Part shown: positions 35,700 through 46,654 of the stretch, piece after piece
Layout of the letters: every line of letters starts with the position of its first letter
How positions within the stretch are numbered: position 1 is the stretch's first letter
Assembly: GCA_009760855.2 (NCBI GenBank)
Contig: WPIO01000233.1
Span: forward strand, 1 to 64,000
Length of the DNA stretch: 64,000 bases
Origin: Cristatella mucedo
Taxonomy: Eukaryota > Bryozoa > Phylactolaemata > Cristatellidae
Direction of reading: 5' to 3'
Made by a program: the position numbers and the translations under genes
Notes under the pieces: model-generated
The model's database searches: none
The model's input: the letters and a program-made list of their open reading frames with translations, nothing else
Told to the model about the DNA's origin: nothing

Positions 35700-36555
35700 A
35701 CTCGATCGATCGCAGCTTCAGCTGCTAGTGACTGCTATTAGCGATCATCCCTCAAAAGCAAGCCATATCTTGCAGCCCTTTCGATTCAGCAGGAGCTTGA
35801 GTAGCTGGGAACTCCAAAAAAATAATTGAGGATTGCCACTTTCACATCAGTCTGCAGTTATCTGACGAAAAAACCGACATCAAGCCTCCTTGTGGCATAA
35901 GCCTAATGACCTAGCTTCGACTGCTTCGGACATTCGTTGAGCCAATCGTATGTATACATTCCGATATGCATGTCAGCCAAAGGAAGCTGAGACCGAGTGA
36001 CATCTAGCATATAAAAAGTAGGCATGCCACTTAATTTGGCATCAGGGGCAAAGCCAGGCATGAGTGTGGCAGCAGCTGTGGCTGCAGTATAACGAGAGTA
36101 CAAACAGCTGTGCCTGGTAGTTGGAAGGTAAGGCATCCAGTGAGTGAATCAGCTGCTCTCTGATGACACGGTAGCAAGGCAGTGAAGCAGCCAGCTAGCA
36201 ATTCACTGGCCTGCTGCATCTGACGGATCTGCTCGTGATTAGAATGTGACTTGCAGCCAGACCTCGAAGCAAATCTTGAGTTCCAGCAAGGCAGACGAAG
36301 AGAGAAGAGCACCAGGAGACTCCCACTTGTGTAGGGGGAGCCAATTCCCAGCACCCAGTGGCATGGCCAGGATTGAGATGCAATGTTCGTTTCCAGAGCA
36401 TGGCTTTGTAGCTAGCAGCCAATCAAATAAAAGACTGATAGAGCTTAGCAGCTGGTGTAAAGCTTGAGTTCGCTTGCTCATACCAGACCACTCACCTTAT
36501 CCTAAAACCATGTGACTGCTAATAGGCATATTGAGGTGACTGCTAGTACTAGCTG
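35700..36555. other. No supportable gene
   Basis: Three overlapping minus-strand frames of 75-107 codons (35,903-36,481) in different phases cover one stretch without a recognised family. Confidence 0.4.
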
Positions 36556-36569
36556 AGAAATTGACATAT

Positions 36570-36770
36570 TTGGTGGATGTGTGTGTGCGGATGAGTGTGT
36601 TTGTATGTGTGTGTATGTGTGTGTATTTGTGTGTGAGTGTGTGTGTCTGTGTGTGTGTGTGCACATATGTGTGTGCATTGGTGGGTGTGTGTGTGTGTGC
36701 CTGTGCATTTGTGCATGTTGTGTGTGTGTGTGTGTGTGTATGTGTGTGCGTGTGTTGGTGTGTCCGTGTA
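36570..36770. repeat. (TG)n microsatellite
   Basis: About 200 bases of TG repeats with interruptions. Open frames here are low-complexity artefacts. Confidence 0.95.
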
Positions 36771-36844
36771 AAAAATTACCAGATGACTTAACAGCCTCTT
36801 TTGAATAGCAAGAGAAAAGCTTTTGTGGCTATCACCATGGCTTG

Positions 36845-36955
36845 CAGCTGCATTAAAGGATCGCCCACTACAGGGTTCAAACCGAAGGCGACCTCGAGTT
36901 CGTGAAAAGCGACGGCCTTACCAAGTGTGCCATCACGGCTTACCTAATCCAGTTG
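36845..36955 (-). repeat. SINE-B copy
   Basis: Minus strand: GTAAGCCGTGATGGCACAC, A-box region TTGGTAAGGCCG, B box CGGTTTGAACCC, then GGGCGATCCTTTAATGC. The 3' tail is absent. Confidence 0.78.
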
Positions 36956-37335
36956 GCATGATGACTGTGGAGGGTGGAGGGTCCCAGCAGGCTGGTTTTT
37001 GATCTGGCTTGCAGGTTAAATAGCTAGGTAGCATTGAAACACATTGCTCTTATTTGACCAGCAGTCCCAATGCTTCTACAGTGAACCCTAGCTGCAGTCA
37101 GTAACAGCCATCTGCATCTGCCACCTGAGATCACTGCTGTTGCTGCTACAGCTGGGGAGCTAGCTCAAGCCAAATTGGGCAGTGGTCGGCCAGAGAACTC
37201 CGACACGTGACACGGCAGCCTAGGCAGCTTCACAAGACTGTAGCCCATTTTCCTTCGCACGAGTCACTTTTTAAAACCAGCATCCACATTTAGATCAGCA
37301 GCTGCCTTGGTACACGCCAAGAAGCCTGCAGGCTG

Positions 37336-38441
37336 CTTCAGAGTAGAGAGAGTGAGACATAGAGAGGGGAGACAGAGAGGCAGAGACAGAGAGATAGGGA
37401 GACAGAGAGACAGGGAGATGGAGAGACAGAGAGAGGAAGAGACGGGGAGACAGAGATGGAGAGACAGAGAAGGACAGACTGAGAGACGGAGAGATGGCCA
37501 GACTGAGAGACGGAGAGACGGAGAGAGACAAAGAGACAGAGAGAGACAAAGAGACACAGAGAGAGAAAGAGACAGAGAGACACGGAGAGAGACAGAGAGA
37601 CACAGAGAGAGACACAGAGACAGAGAGAGACAGAGAGACACAGAGAGAGAAAGAGACAGAGAGACACGGAGAGAGACAGAGAGACACAGAGAGAGACACA
37701 GAGACAGAGAGGGAGACAGAGAGAGAGAAAGAGAGAGAGACAGAGAGACAGAGAGACAGAGAGACAGAGAGACAGAGACACAGAGACACAGAGACACAGA
37801 GACACAGAGAGACGACGAGAGACAGAGAGACAGAGAGAGACAGAGAGAGACAGCGAGAGACAGAGAGAGACAGAGAGAGACTGAGAGAGACTGAGAGAGA
37901 CGGAGAGAGACTGAAAGAGACGGAGAGAGACGGAGAGAGACGGAGAGATGGAGAGAAACAGAGACACACAGAGATACACAGAGAGACATGGAGAGGCAGA
38001 GAGACAGAGAAAGAGAGACAGAGATAGAGAGAGCAAGAGCGAGAGACAGAGAGAGAGAGAGAGAGTGAAAAAGAGAGAGCGACAGAAAGAGAGGCCGAGA
38101 GTGACTCAATGAGAAAGAGAAAGAGAGAGAGAGAGACAGAGACTGAGAGACAGAGAAATAGAGAGACAGAGAGACATTGACAGAGCGACAGAGAGACAGA
38201 GAGACAGAGAGACGGAGAGATAGAGAGACAGTGAGACAGAGAGACAGAGAGAGACAGAGAGACAGAGAGAGAGACTGAGAGAGACTGAGAGAGACGGATA
38301 GAGATGGAGAGAGACGGAGAGATGGAGAGAAACAGAGAGACACAGAGAGACATGGAGAGGCAGAGAGAGGCAGAGAGAGACAGAGAGAGAGAGACAGAGA
38401 TAGAGAGAGCAAGAGCGAGACACAGAGAGAAAGAGTGAAAA

Positions 38442-38474
<33 letters not shown>

Positions 38475-38492
38475 CAGAGTGGGAAACAGCAA
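37336..38492. repeat. Polypurine tract, (GA)n/(GACAGA)n with higher-order repeats
   Basis: Nearly 1.16 kb in which the plus strand is almost wholly A and G, with C only in GACAGA-type units. Longer units recur: a block with GACACGGAGAGAGACAG occurs at about 37,575 and again at 37,660, and GACATGGAGAGGCAGAGAGA occurs at about 37,985 and 38,348. Six-frame reading yields Ser/Leu- or Arg/Glu-only frames up to 449 codons; these are artefacts. Confidence 0.95.
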
Positions 38493-38940
38493 GAGACAGA
38501 TAGACAGTCAGGCATAGAGAATATGGAGAGATAGGAATGTGACAGCCCTCATTACGACTAGCAGTCGGGCTTGGCAGTGCGACCGAGCAACAAGCCTCCT
38601 CTATCTTCATCACTAAGAACTATATATTGAAACTTCACGAGCCATGCTTGGTCTAGACGGCTGGCAGGTTCGAGGAATCTTACCACCTCCTTCCTTTTCT
38701 GTGTGCACCGGCAGCCTTCATATTCCGTGCATGCATTGCTTTTGCACTGTCGAGCCATTCTACAATCAGAGCCAGCCCCAAAGCTGGTGGAGCAGTGTGG
38801 TAGATTTATGTCCCCTACAAATGCCTTTGTCACTGTCAAATCCCGGCCGTGCCTCAGCAGCACGTGTAACTGCACTTGGCTGTTGTTAACCTCTACTCTC
38901 TGGAATGTTACTACATCAAGTGTTTCCCTTGCATCTGATT
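38493..38940. other. No supportable gene
   Basis: Frames of 79-105 codons overlap on both strands without recognised families. Confidence 0.4.
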
Positions 38941-38943
38941 AAA

Positions 38944-39440
38944 GAGCAAAGTTCTTACGCTGACCCACAAGGCCTGCCGTGGCTTGGCTCTTTCATACCT
39001 AGCTGAATTGCTGCATCAGTTTCAGCCTGTTCGCGCCCTCAGGTCCTGTGTGGACAATAAATTTGCAGTCCCATTCCTCCCCTAAAGACAGTTGGCGACA
39101 GAAGCTTTAGCTCTGCAGGTCCTAGACTGTGGAACTCGCTTCCACAATTCTTACGCAACGACATCTATTCTCCAACTGCCGACTATGGCACATCTTTTTC
39201 AGCGGTCCTGAACTGCTAGTTCTATGCTACTCACTACCTCAACTGCTCTCAAAACTCTGCTATGCATCTCACTTTCTCTTTGTTGCGTGAGACGAAGTCT
39301 TTTGGCTACCGAATGCGTACCGAAAGCCGCTTAGGCTGTGAGTGCGCTATACAAAACTCTCCTGCGTTACACCCACATGGTCTTTATGACTTTGTGGAGT
39401 TACTGATGAAGATACATTACCTTACATTAAGAAGCAACAA
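38944..39440 (+). mobile_element. LINE-B 3' part
   Basis: Collinear with 3,330-3,812: LTHKACRGLALSYLAELLHQF-type coding in broken frames (the GLAP-YLAELL block), then the CCACAATTCTTACGCAACGA region, the terminal UTR (GCGCTATACAAAACTCTCC) and the tail ACATTACCTTACATTAAG. It is followed at 39,460 by a (GA)n tract. Confidence 0.8.
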
Positions 39441-39459
39441 GCATACACATAATAAAGGC

Positions 39460-39494
39460 CGAGAGAGAGAGAAATAGAGAAAGGGAGAGAGAGA

Positions 39495-39532
<38 letters not shown>

Positions 39533-39541
39533 GAGAGAGAG
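39460..39541. repeat. (GA)n microsatellite next to LINE-B tail
   Basis: About 80 bases of GA repeats directly downstream of the LINE-B tail. Confidence 0.92.
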
Positions 39542-39699
39542 ATTACATGAGTGAAAGAGAGTACAGCACAATATGAGATCGCAATGTTACTTTCATAACC
39601 AGTCATCCTGATAAAGAGCAAACTCAGCAAGCCGTCAGAAGCATATAGCTTAACCTCGGACTTCCTGCAACTGCCTTGATGCCTTGCAGCTCGTTTCTT

Positions 39700-39908
39700 T
39701 ATGTGCTTATGCTGGCTGACACTGTCGCATGCTGCCACTAACCATACTTGCATGCTGACCCAGTGCATGTCACCCCCAACCATGTTATTCATGTATTTAT
39801 CAAACATGATATATCTCATAACTCGATTGCGTTTCCTTTGCAGCTAACAAAAGCACCTAGAAAGAGAATGAGTTCTCTAACGATGCTTTATCAAGATTTA
39901 TTATTTTC
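39700..39908 (+). mobile_element. LINE-A 3' UTR and tail
   Basis: CTGACACTGTCGCATGCTGC, CTTGCATGCTGACCC, CGTTTCCTTTGCAGCTAA, then a hairpin with changes in both stems and TTATCAAGATTTATTATT. 5'-truncated. Confidence 0.85.
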
Positions 39909-39909
39909 A

Positions 39910-40710
39910 GTACCTGCACACAGCCAAACGCTTTGCCTACCTTTAAATAGGGCTGTGTGACTGCAGACATTAACTTCTGTCCAACTCAGCAATGACAGTA
40001 ACTTTAAGGCCTGAAACATGAAAAAAGACATGCAAGAGTATTTACTTGCAGATAAGCAGCACTCCTACCTACAGATATACAGGTACAAAATACATTAGTG
40101 CCAGTTAGATGGAACGAATCTGCTAGGCTTCGGTCGTTGAACCCGGCTTGAATTTCCTTTCCCTTCAGCATGCCAGCAGTACACACGAAATAATAATATT
40201 ATCACCTTTACACACTACACTTGCCTTACTCCGAAAATGTTACCGGGATGTTTCCAAAAAGCAGTAGCTAGACATTACTGGTACAAGTTGTGGGACGCTG
40301 CGGTTAAGACAGTAATACGACATCGTCCTGATACTCGACACCTACCCTCGTGCAGCAAAATATGCAACAAGGCACAAAGGTAGGCACTTACAAGTCACTG
40401 AAAGAGAGTCAATAGGCAAGGGTAGTGATTTGCACGATGGAAAGCAAAGCAAAGATGCATTATGATTCTGTATGCAAAAGCAAGCATAAAGAGGCTTAGG
40501 ACACTGGTCACTAAGACCGTTGGCTTGTAGCATTTAGTGAATCATGCACCTGTAAGCAGGCAAAGCATGCGGAAAAAAGAGTAAAAGTTTAATCGGGCGA
40601 CAAGGAAGCTGAGTGCAACAGATGCTTCTCTGCTGAGACTTAACTGACAAATATCAGTTCAGGTCATAAAACGAAAGAGACAACCACCAAAGGTGCTCAG
40701 CAGGAACCCT
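39910..40710. other. No feature seen
   Basis: No recognised repeat or gene; frames at most 63 codons. Confidence 0.45.
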
Positions 40711-40712
40711 GC

Positions 40713-40850
40713 TGCTGCTGCAGACTGGCCCTAAGGTCGTCAGTTCGAATCCTGTGGTGGGCGATCCTTTTTCGCAGCTGCAAGGGGTTGCGTTGGACAT
40801 TAAGGCTCTTCTGTTGCTATACAAAAAAGACTAATAAATCAGCTAACATT
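40713..40850 (+). repeat. SINE-B copy, head decayed
   Basis: B box GTCAGTTCGAATCC, body GGGCGATCCTTTTTCGC, then TTGCTATACAAAAAAGAC. The A-box half is not convincing. Confidence 0.72.
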
Positions 40851-41560
40851 TTTTGTACGATCTTTTTAGCACTAACAATCTAGCGTGCATTAATGCAGCG
40901 TCTCAGGTTCTAAATATTGCTGCTGCTCAGCGGACCGTTGGTTTTTCCAGGTCGGTCAACAGCTGCCGGTTGCTAAAACAGTAAGGGTGTCTTTCAAAGC
41001 TAGTAGCATCTGGCACCTCCACCAGCTCCCGGTTTGTATCGATACTTCGGTACTCGTGTGCTAAGGACACGCTCCACAGGCGAGAAGTGCATTTTCTCAG
41101 ACTAACTCTTCATGGCTGCAAGGCATTGAGGATTGGTTATGCTTGCCTAGTGAGCGATTAGAAAAATTCGCTCGCTCATAGATATAAGAAATACAAAATG
41201 CTTCAAACCGATGCGACAGTAAACAATTTGTGTGACTGCTTAGCAGACCAATTTGAGAACTCGCTTGCATTAAGGCAGGAGGGAACGTTAGTACTACCTT
41301 CCGGACTCCTGTGACTTCAATCCGCTTACGTTACCATCCACACTCGAGCCGTGTAAAAGGCGAGATCGAGCGACAGCCACGGGAGTCGTCTTTTCGAGCT
41401 GGAGCCAGGCTGTTAATTGGTTCACTGAACGGCTTAAGAGCTGCTGTGTCCAACGGCGGCTGCTTGTGGACACATGCAACACTTCATGGCTGCCGAACGT
41501 ACTGATTTACGCACTGTGAAAATGGACATTCTTCTTTGACAGGACGTTAGCACTCTGCGT
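40851..41560. other. No feature seen
   Basis: Two overlapping 60-odd-codon frames at 41,294-41,505; nothing recognised. Confidence 0.4.
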
Positions 41561-41564
41561 TGCA

Positions 41565-43265
41565 GCAGCATCAGCACTCCGCCATCACGCCTTGTGCGAT
41601 GCATCGATGCGACACCTATAAGTCACTAGCCAAGCTCTGAGGCCCAGTCTTTGACCGCTAAATTTGTCGCACCTTGGCCAGTACAAGCGCGCCACCAGGA
41701 GTGCTATGTTCGTGACCTAGAGAGGCTGGCGGCGAAACAGCCGCAGCCCCGCGTGTCTTTCAGACGAAGCGGCCGCTGACAATTTATTGTTTTATTGCTG
41801 CCAACCAATATGGCCCGCTAGAGCTGGGGGCGGGTGATAGCTGGGCGGTAGTGCAAGGCTGATAAAAGTCACCTCTTCCTCTACCAAGTCTTTCCGCTGC
41901 GAGGAGAAAGATATTAGCGAACGCTCTGAAGGTCTTAGATAGGGTTCACATTTCTTCCATCTGGAGGGTTTCGAAATTTTCAGATGCGACGCAGAGAGCA
42001 CATAGACCGACTCGATTGGTGCTGGCTAGCCCGTTGTACAGCGGCGCCGGACGCTGAATGAGCTCTCTGCTTGTACCGCGTCGCTCGATTTTTAACCCTT
42101 TGCACCAAGCTGTCGTCAACTATCGTAAGAGGATTGGAGAATAGTTACCCCCTTACTTTGTTGGAATTGCTGGAAGTCGGGCAAAGGGCCATTCAAGCAA
42201 ATGCTTGGTGTTCCCCCGGCCTTGTAGCCTCGTATAGAGATTATTGGGCTCACACAACGCTGCCATTGGTCCACGCTTTTCTTAAAGGCACTGACTCCGT
42301 CACCACATCTGCATCGTATCCGCACACCGGCTTATACCTTTATTTTTGCATAACTAATCAGGTAACGTCGATTTTAGCAGTTCACTTTACAGAAAATGTA
42401 AAGCGCCTAGAGAGAGATTAAGTTCTCTGAGGGCGCTTTATCAAGTGAATTATTATCATTATCTTAGAGAGTAAGGCAGCCATTTGCATCGTCACTATGA
42501 GCGCTGGGAATGGTGCATGATGTATCACGTGGCGCTTTCGTGCAGCTGCAGGGCTCTGAAAAGCCCGCGATCAGAACGGGATGTCATGCACTGTTTAGTC
42601 GCGTTAGGAAGACCACCCACCAGCCGGGAATGGTATAACATTCATCGCTGAAATTGTTCCGGAAGATCTCTCCAGCGGACGAGGCTCTGCGACCAGTGCG
42701 CCAGCCGGAGCTGACCACGTCAAGACCTTTGGCGTCGAACGGCTACACGCTTCACTTATCATCGGCTCTCCTCGGAAACTACCAGTCAACGTTTCTGATG
42801 CACGGTAATTCGTTTTACGCGACCGGCAGCGCCCTACACGGGCCCTCAGGCTTTCGTTCGGGCTAGCTCAATACGAGGCGGGGGAGCGTAGAAGCGAGCT
42901 AGGGCAGCCCGGGGTTCATGGCGAGCTGCCCTGTGTGTCTGAAGCTCGTGAATAATAATGCAGCCGCTACAACGATAGCTCTCCGAGTAGCGCGGGCACT
43001 CGCATCAGTTGACTCTCTTGAAGGCTCGGCAACGCCAATGATTCAGCAAACGATTCTATTCAAAGGATACAGGACGCAGGTCGGGATAGAGCTAAAAGCA
43101 GCGCTTTATCCTCTTCCGTTTGCTCGACTCCACGGAGCGTCTGCACGCACCGTCTGTGGCAGCGTGTCGAGCTTCAGCTAAACATAATTAGCTCGTACCA
43201 TGTTACTTGGCCGTGCGTCGTCTGCTGGACTACGGCTAAGCGCCAACTTTGAGCCAACGTGGCGG
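41565..43265 (+). repeat. Rep-D copy 1 (about 1.7 kb)
   Basis: Collinear with 51,383-53,130 over its whole length: CCGCCATCACGCCTTGTGCG, GAAGCGGCCGCTGACAATTT, CACCTCTTCCTCTACCAAGT, CGTCAAGACCTTTGGCGTCG, GATAGCTCTCC and others. Conserved open stretches include ALASVDSLEGSA, but frames are broken differently in each copy. It carries a private LINE-A tail at 42,378 and lacks the SINE-A of copy 2. Function unknown. Confidence 0.88.
42378..42467 (+). mobile_element. Short LINE-A 3' insertion in Rep-D copy 1
   Basis: About 90 bases: ATGTAAAGCGCCTAGAGAG, hairpin, GGGCGCTTTATCAAGTGAAT, ATTATC tail. Flanked by TTAG at 42,374 and 42,464. The paralogous site at about 52,335 is empty, which defines it as an insertion. 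Confidence 0.9.
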
Positions 43266-43441
43266 ACGCGAGCGTGCAACTGCCGTGCCCCTTAAAAAGT
43301 AATCTGACTACGACACGGCAATACAGGCGGCGTCTCTTGCGGTCCAATGCGGGCTGCGAGAGAGACCAATTTTGCAGTGGCACCTGAAAAAATTGTGACT
43401 CAAGTGACCGGCTCGGCCTTCGCTTGTAACCTAATGTCATG

Positions 43442-43473
<32 letters not shown>
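43442..43473. repeat. (CT)n microsatellite
   Basis: 32 bases of CT repeat abutting the 3' end of a minus-strand LINE-B. Confidence 0.95.
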
Positions 43474-43478
<5 letters not shown>

Positions 43479-43640
43479 CTCAACAAAGCCGTAAATACTA
43501 TGTGTGTATTACGCAAGAGATGTTTGTTTAGCTCACTCGCAGCCTAAGCGGCTGCATTTGGTAGCCAACAGACTTCACATCCCGCAGCAAAGAGAAAGTG
43601 GAAAGCATAGCAGAGTCAGGAGTGCAAGATGATGGAATGA
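43474..43640 (-). mobile_element. LINE-B 3' UTR fragment
   Basis: Minus strand, collinear with 13,990-14,160 and 60,090-60,270 (plus strand: GTAACTCAACAAAGCCGTAA, CTCACTCGCAGCCTAAGCGG). The usual ACATT tail is replaced by the CT repeat. Confidence 0.8.
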
Positions 43641-43965
43641 TTGGTGCCCGAAGCCAACCTCGGTTGCAAATTTAAGCCGGCAATCCAAAAGCAGCTACCG
43701 TATCCGGATTGCCACGGAACATGTTATAATAATAATAATAATAATGATAATTCACTTGATAAAGCGCCCTCAGAGAACTTAATCTCTCTCTAGGCGCTTT
43801 ACATTTGCTGTAAAGTGAAATGCAATTGAATGGTAAGTAAAATCATGCTTGAAAAACAAACGAAATGAATAATATGGTTAAGGGTGACATGCACAGCGTC
43901 AGCATACAAATGTGGTTAGTGGAAGCATGCACAGTGTCAGCACGCATAAGCACATCAAGGACGAA

Positions 43966-44862
43966 TCACATGGACCCACTAAATGCTGTCCTAAATAGGT
44001 GTGTTTTTAGGTTCCTTTTAAATGTGGTCAGATCGTAGGGTTTTCTGATGCAGGTCAGGAGGGAGTCCCAGGCTTTGTGAGCATATGAACTCAATGCACG
44101 GTCTCCAAAGGATTTAAGGTTTGTACGAGGTATTTCTAGACTGTTGGATTTCGAAAAGCGGGTGGTACGATGCTTGGAATGATGGGGTAGTATATCTGAC
44201 AGATAGACTAGAGCCATAGAATGAAGAGACCTAAAAGTGAGAGACAAAACCTTGAAGTCAATCCGTTGCTTGACCGGTAGCCAGTGCAGGTCGGCGAGAA
44301 GTGGAGTAATGTGGCAACTGCGAGGCTCACGACAGACAAGTCTAGCTGCAGAGTTTTGCACCGGATGCAATCGCCTGATCGCACATGCTGGTAGGCCAGT
44401 AAGCATTGAGTTGCAGAACTTCAGACGGGATGTCACGAATGCATGGACCAACTTAGATGTGGTATCTTTATCTAAACAGTCCTGAATTTTAGCAATGTCA
44501 TGAAGCTGAAAAAAGGCAGATTTGACTGTGGAGCTGATATGGTCGTCTAACGAGAGGTCGCTTTGGAATATGATTCCTAGATTTCGAGCTGATTCAACTG
44601 AAGATATGCTGGCAGAGCCAATTTTGAGAGTCAGCCTTTCCAATCTCTGGATCACACTGGGTTTGCCCATAACTAGTAAGTTAGTTTTATCATCGCGAAG
44701 TTTTAGAAAATTTGCTGCCATCCATGTGCGGATGTCATCAATGCATGCAGCTAGTGAGTTTAGAGAATTTGAGGTGCTCGAAGGCTGTGAGGGATCAAAG
44801 CAAAGGTACAACTGAGTGTCATCCGCATAGAAGTGAAAGCCTAGATCGTGCTTGGCAATCAC
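43966..44862 (-). pseudogene. LINE-A RT, motif C to C-terminus (298 codons open)
   Basis: Continuous frame: DLGFHFYADDTQLYL (catalytic YADD intact), AACIDDIRTWMAANFLKL, ARNLGIIFQSDLSLDDHIS, LVHAFVTSRLKFCNSMLTG, PVQNSAARLVCREP, LHWLPVKQRIDFKVLSLT, GDRALSSYAHKAWDSLLT. The true frame extends upstream as LPEGSVLL (the GVPQGSVLG block) before a break. This is the C-terminal half of a retrotransposon polymerase that would perform target-primed reverse transcription. Closest relatives in the window lie at 34,829 and 14,941. Confidence 0.9.
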
Positions 44863-44995
44863 ATCATCAAGAGGCAGAGTATAAACCGTAAGAAGAACTG
44901 AGCCCTCAGGTAACCCTTATTTCGGAGGTTTCTTCAGATGATCTTTGTCCATCCACGTCAATACTCTGGAGTCTCCCACAGAGATAGGACATGAA

Positions 44996-45549
44996 CTAGT
45001 GCAAAGCAGTGCCAGTGATGCCCAGGCGAGATGAGTGGCGCTCTAGAAGGACTTTGTGATTGATGGTTTTAAAAGCTGCCGAAAGATCAAGCAAAACAAG
45101 CAGAGACACTCTACCCATGTCTGCATTTCTAAGTAGGTCGTTGTATACCCTAAGCAATGCTGATCCTGTGGAGTGATTAGCTCTAAAGCCAGACTGGAAC
45201 TTACTAGCAAGGTGTGAGGTTTCGATATACAAGATTGCTGGTCCGCCACGACCCGTTCCAGTGTCATTGATAGGAATGGTAGAAGGGAAACTGGGCGGTA
45301 GTTGCTCAAGTTCTCTTGGTCAAGTGTAGGTTTCTTGAGAAGTGGCCTGACTACAGCTTTTTTGAAAGGTGCTGGGACATGACCTGAGGCTAATGACATA
45401 TTAATTATGTTAGTTATGCATGGCAGCAGTAGATCAATGCGACGTAGGAGCAGGACAGTGTGAATAGGGTCCGAAGGACTTGTTGTCTTCTTGGATTGAG
45501 ATACGAACTTTAGGACTAGATCACTAGTGAGCTGCTTAAATGCAGACAT
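44996..45549 (-). pseudogene. LINE-A RT, motifs 0 to A, two frames
   Basis: Frame one (45,549-45,043) has [17 protein letters not shown] and [19 protein letters not shown], typical fingers blocks. It shifts into frame two (45,232-44,996) with [20 protein letters not shown] and [17 protein letters not shown], motif A with its catalytic Asp (the usual FDTI is FKTI here). A single frameshift near the ERVVADQ segment separates them. Confidence 0.88.
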
Positions 45550-46215
45550 TGAGGTGCAGCCAGGAACCGAGGAACCGCATCCTAGTTGTCATCGCAGGGA
45601 TGGATTCCCTGATCTTGTCTATCTTCTGCACAAAGAATCGAGAGAAGCGATGGGCTAGACCATCACTAGAATCATCAGGTAAGCAGCAAATCTGGGAACG
45701 GTTGAGGAGATGGTTTATTGTCGACATCAGCTTTTTTGGATTGTGCATCTGTGATTCAGCAATGTTTTCATAAAAGCTAGACTTGGCCTTTGCTAGAATC
45801 GATTGGGACGACCCCCAGTAGTCTTCATATGCCTGTCGATGGACACTTAGTCCGGATCTTTTGTATGCTTTTTCAAGCTTTCGTTTAGTCAACTTGGCTA
45901 GTTTAATGTCTGCGGTAAACCATATGCCGTCTGGGCAGGGGCGCACAGTGCGCTTTGTCAGAGGGGCAAACTCGTCTAGCGTGTCAGCTAGTGTCGTGTT
46001 GAAGCTATCTAATATACTAATCTAATATACTATCTAATATACTAATGATGACAGATCGAAGGGAGGATTGAGCAGCAGAGGTGAAGCAGATATTCTCGCA
46101 CGGACGGCATCGATGTCAAGGGTCTTGAGGTTTCGCGATTTACAGGTTATTTTAGAAGGGGATGTGGGCACACACTTTAGATTGAATGAGATCTGCATGT
46201 GGTCAGATAAGTAGC
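45536..46215 (-). pseudogene. LINE-A endonuclease end and linker
   Basis: SDHMQISFNLK then TLDIDAVRARI, a short frame break at the TAATATACTA triplication, then DEFAPLTKRTVRPCPDGIWF. KLTKRKLEKAYKRSGLSVHR and NPKKLMSTINHLL follow, the standard linker between endonuclease and RT in CR1/L2 elements. The main open part is 45,536-45,946. Confidence 0.82.
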
Positions 46216-46224
46216 ATGTTCGCA

Positions 46225-46500
46225 GTCACTCGGCTGCTTGTTTTTGTCAAGTTGCGGCGAATCTTGGCTGTTTAGTCTTTAAAAGCGTCATTTTCTGCCA
46301 ACAGAGGCTGTTTGAAAACGTATGCACGAAGGTGTGCCATTTCGGTTCGCTCGTGCCTGAATGATGCTGATTGGTATGCCATGCTTTAACAGAGCTCTGG
46401 GTTGTCGATGCACACGGAAGTCTCTCGATTCTTTTGGAGAAGTCTGGCAACGGTTGCATCCGTGGCCGGCGCTGCATGCGAGGTAAGTTCAGGTCATGTC
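46225..46500. other. No feature seen
   Basis: Unique-looking sequence between LINE-A and a SINE-B, with a donor-like GAG/GTAAGT at about 46,480 but no recognised exon. Confidence 0.35.
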
Positions 46501-46504
46501 ACAC

Positions 46505-46650
46505 TAGGTTAGGCGTTGGATTTAAACGACCTCGGTCATGAGGTTGTGGATTTGAAACTGCGGTGGGCGATTCTTTATCGCCGATGCAAGCGATGGTGAT
46601 AGCCGTAGGCTCTTGTGTCGCTGTATAAACGAAGCTATAAGATCAGATGG
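46505..46650 (+). repeat. SINE-B copy
   Basis: B-box region GTTGTGGATTTGAAACT (mutated), body GGGCGATTCTTTATCGCC, GTGATAGCCGTAGGCTC, GTCGCTGTATAAACGAAG. Head weakly preserved. Confidence 0.78.
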
Positions 46651-46654
46651 TATT

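Larger units (their letters stand above)
43733..46222 (-). mobile_element. LINE-A, most complete copy (about 2.5 kb)
   Basis: Reads from the end of an APE-type endonuclease (YLSDHMQISFN near 46,200; the S-D-H box is the family's last catalytic motif) through the linker and the full RT to the stop at 43,966. Then a 3' UTR, the hairpin and an (ATT)n tail (43,733-43,752 in plus orientation) follow. It is 5'-truncated inside the endonuclease. Two frame breaks (about 45,050-45,240 and 44,870-44,990) and a small local triplication (TAATATACTA units, 46,010-46,045) disable it. Domain order and C-terminal motifs place it in the CR1/L2/Rex1 group, not RTE. Confidence 0.93.

Noticed and set aside
37264-38613. 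449-, 406- and 232-codon Ser/Leu frames and Arg/Glu frames on the other strand
   Set aside because: Translation of a purine/pyrimidine microsatellite. Open in several phases on both strands, no complexity, no start context.
44237-45773. Plus-strand frames across LINE-A (82, 97 and 77 codons)
   Set aside because: Antisense shadows of the minus-strand reverse transcriptase.
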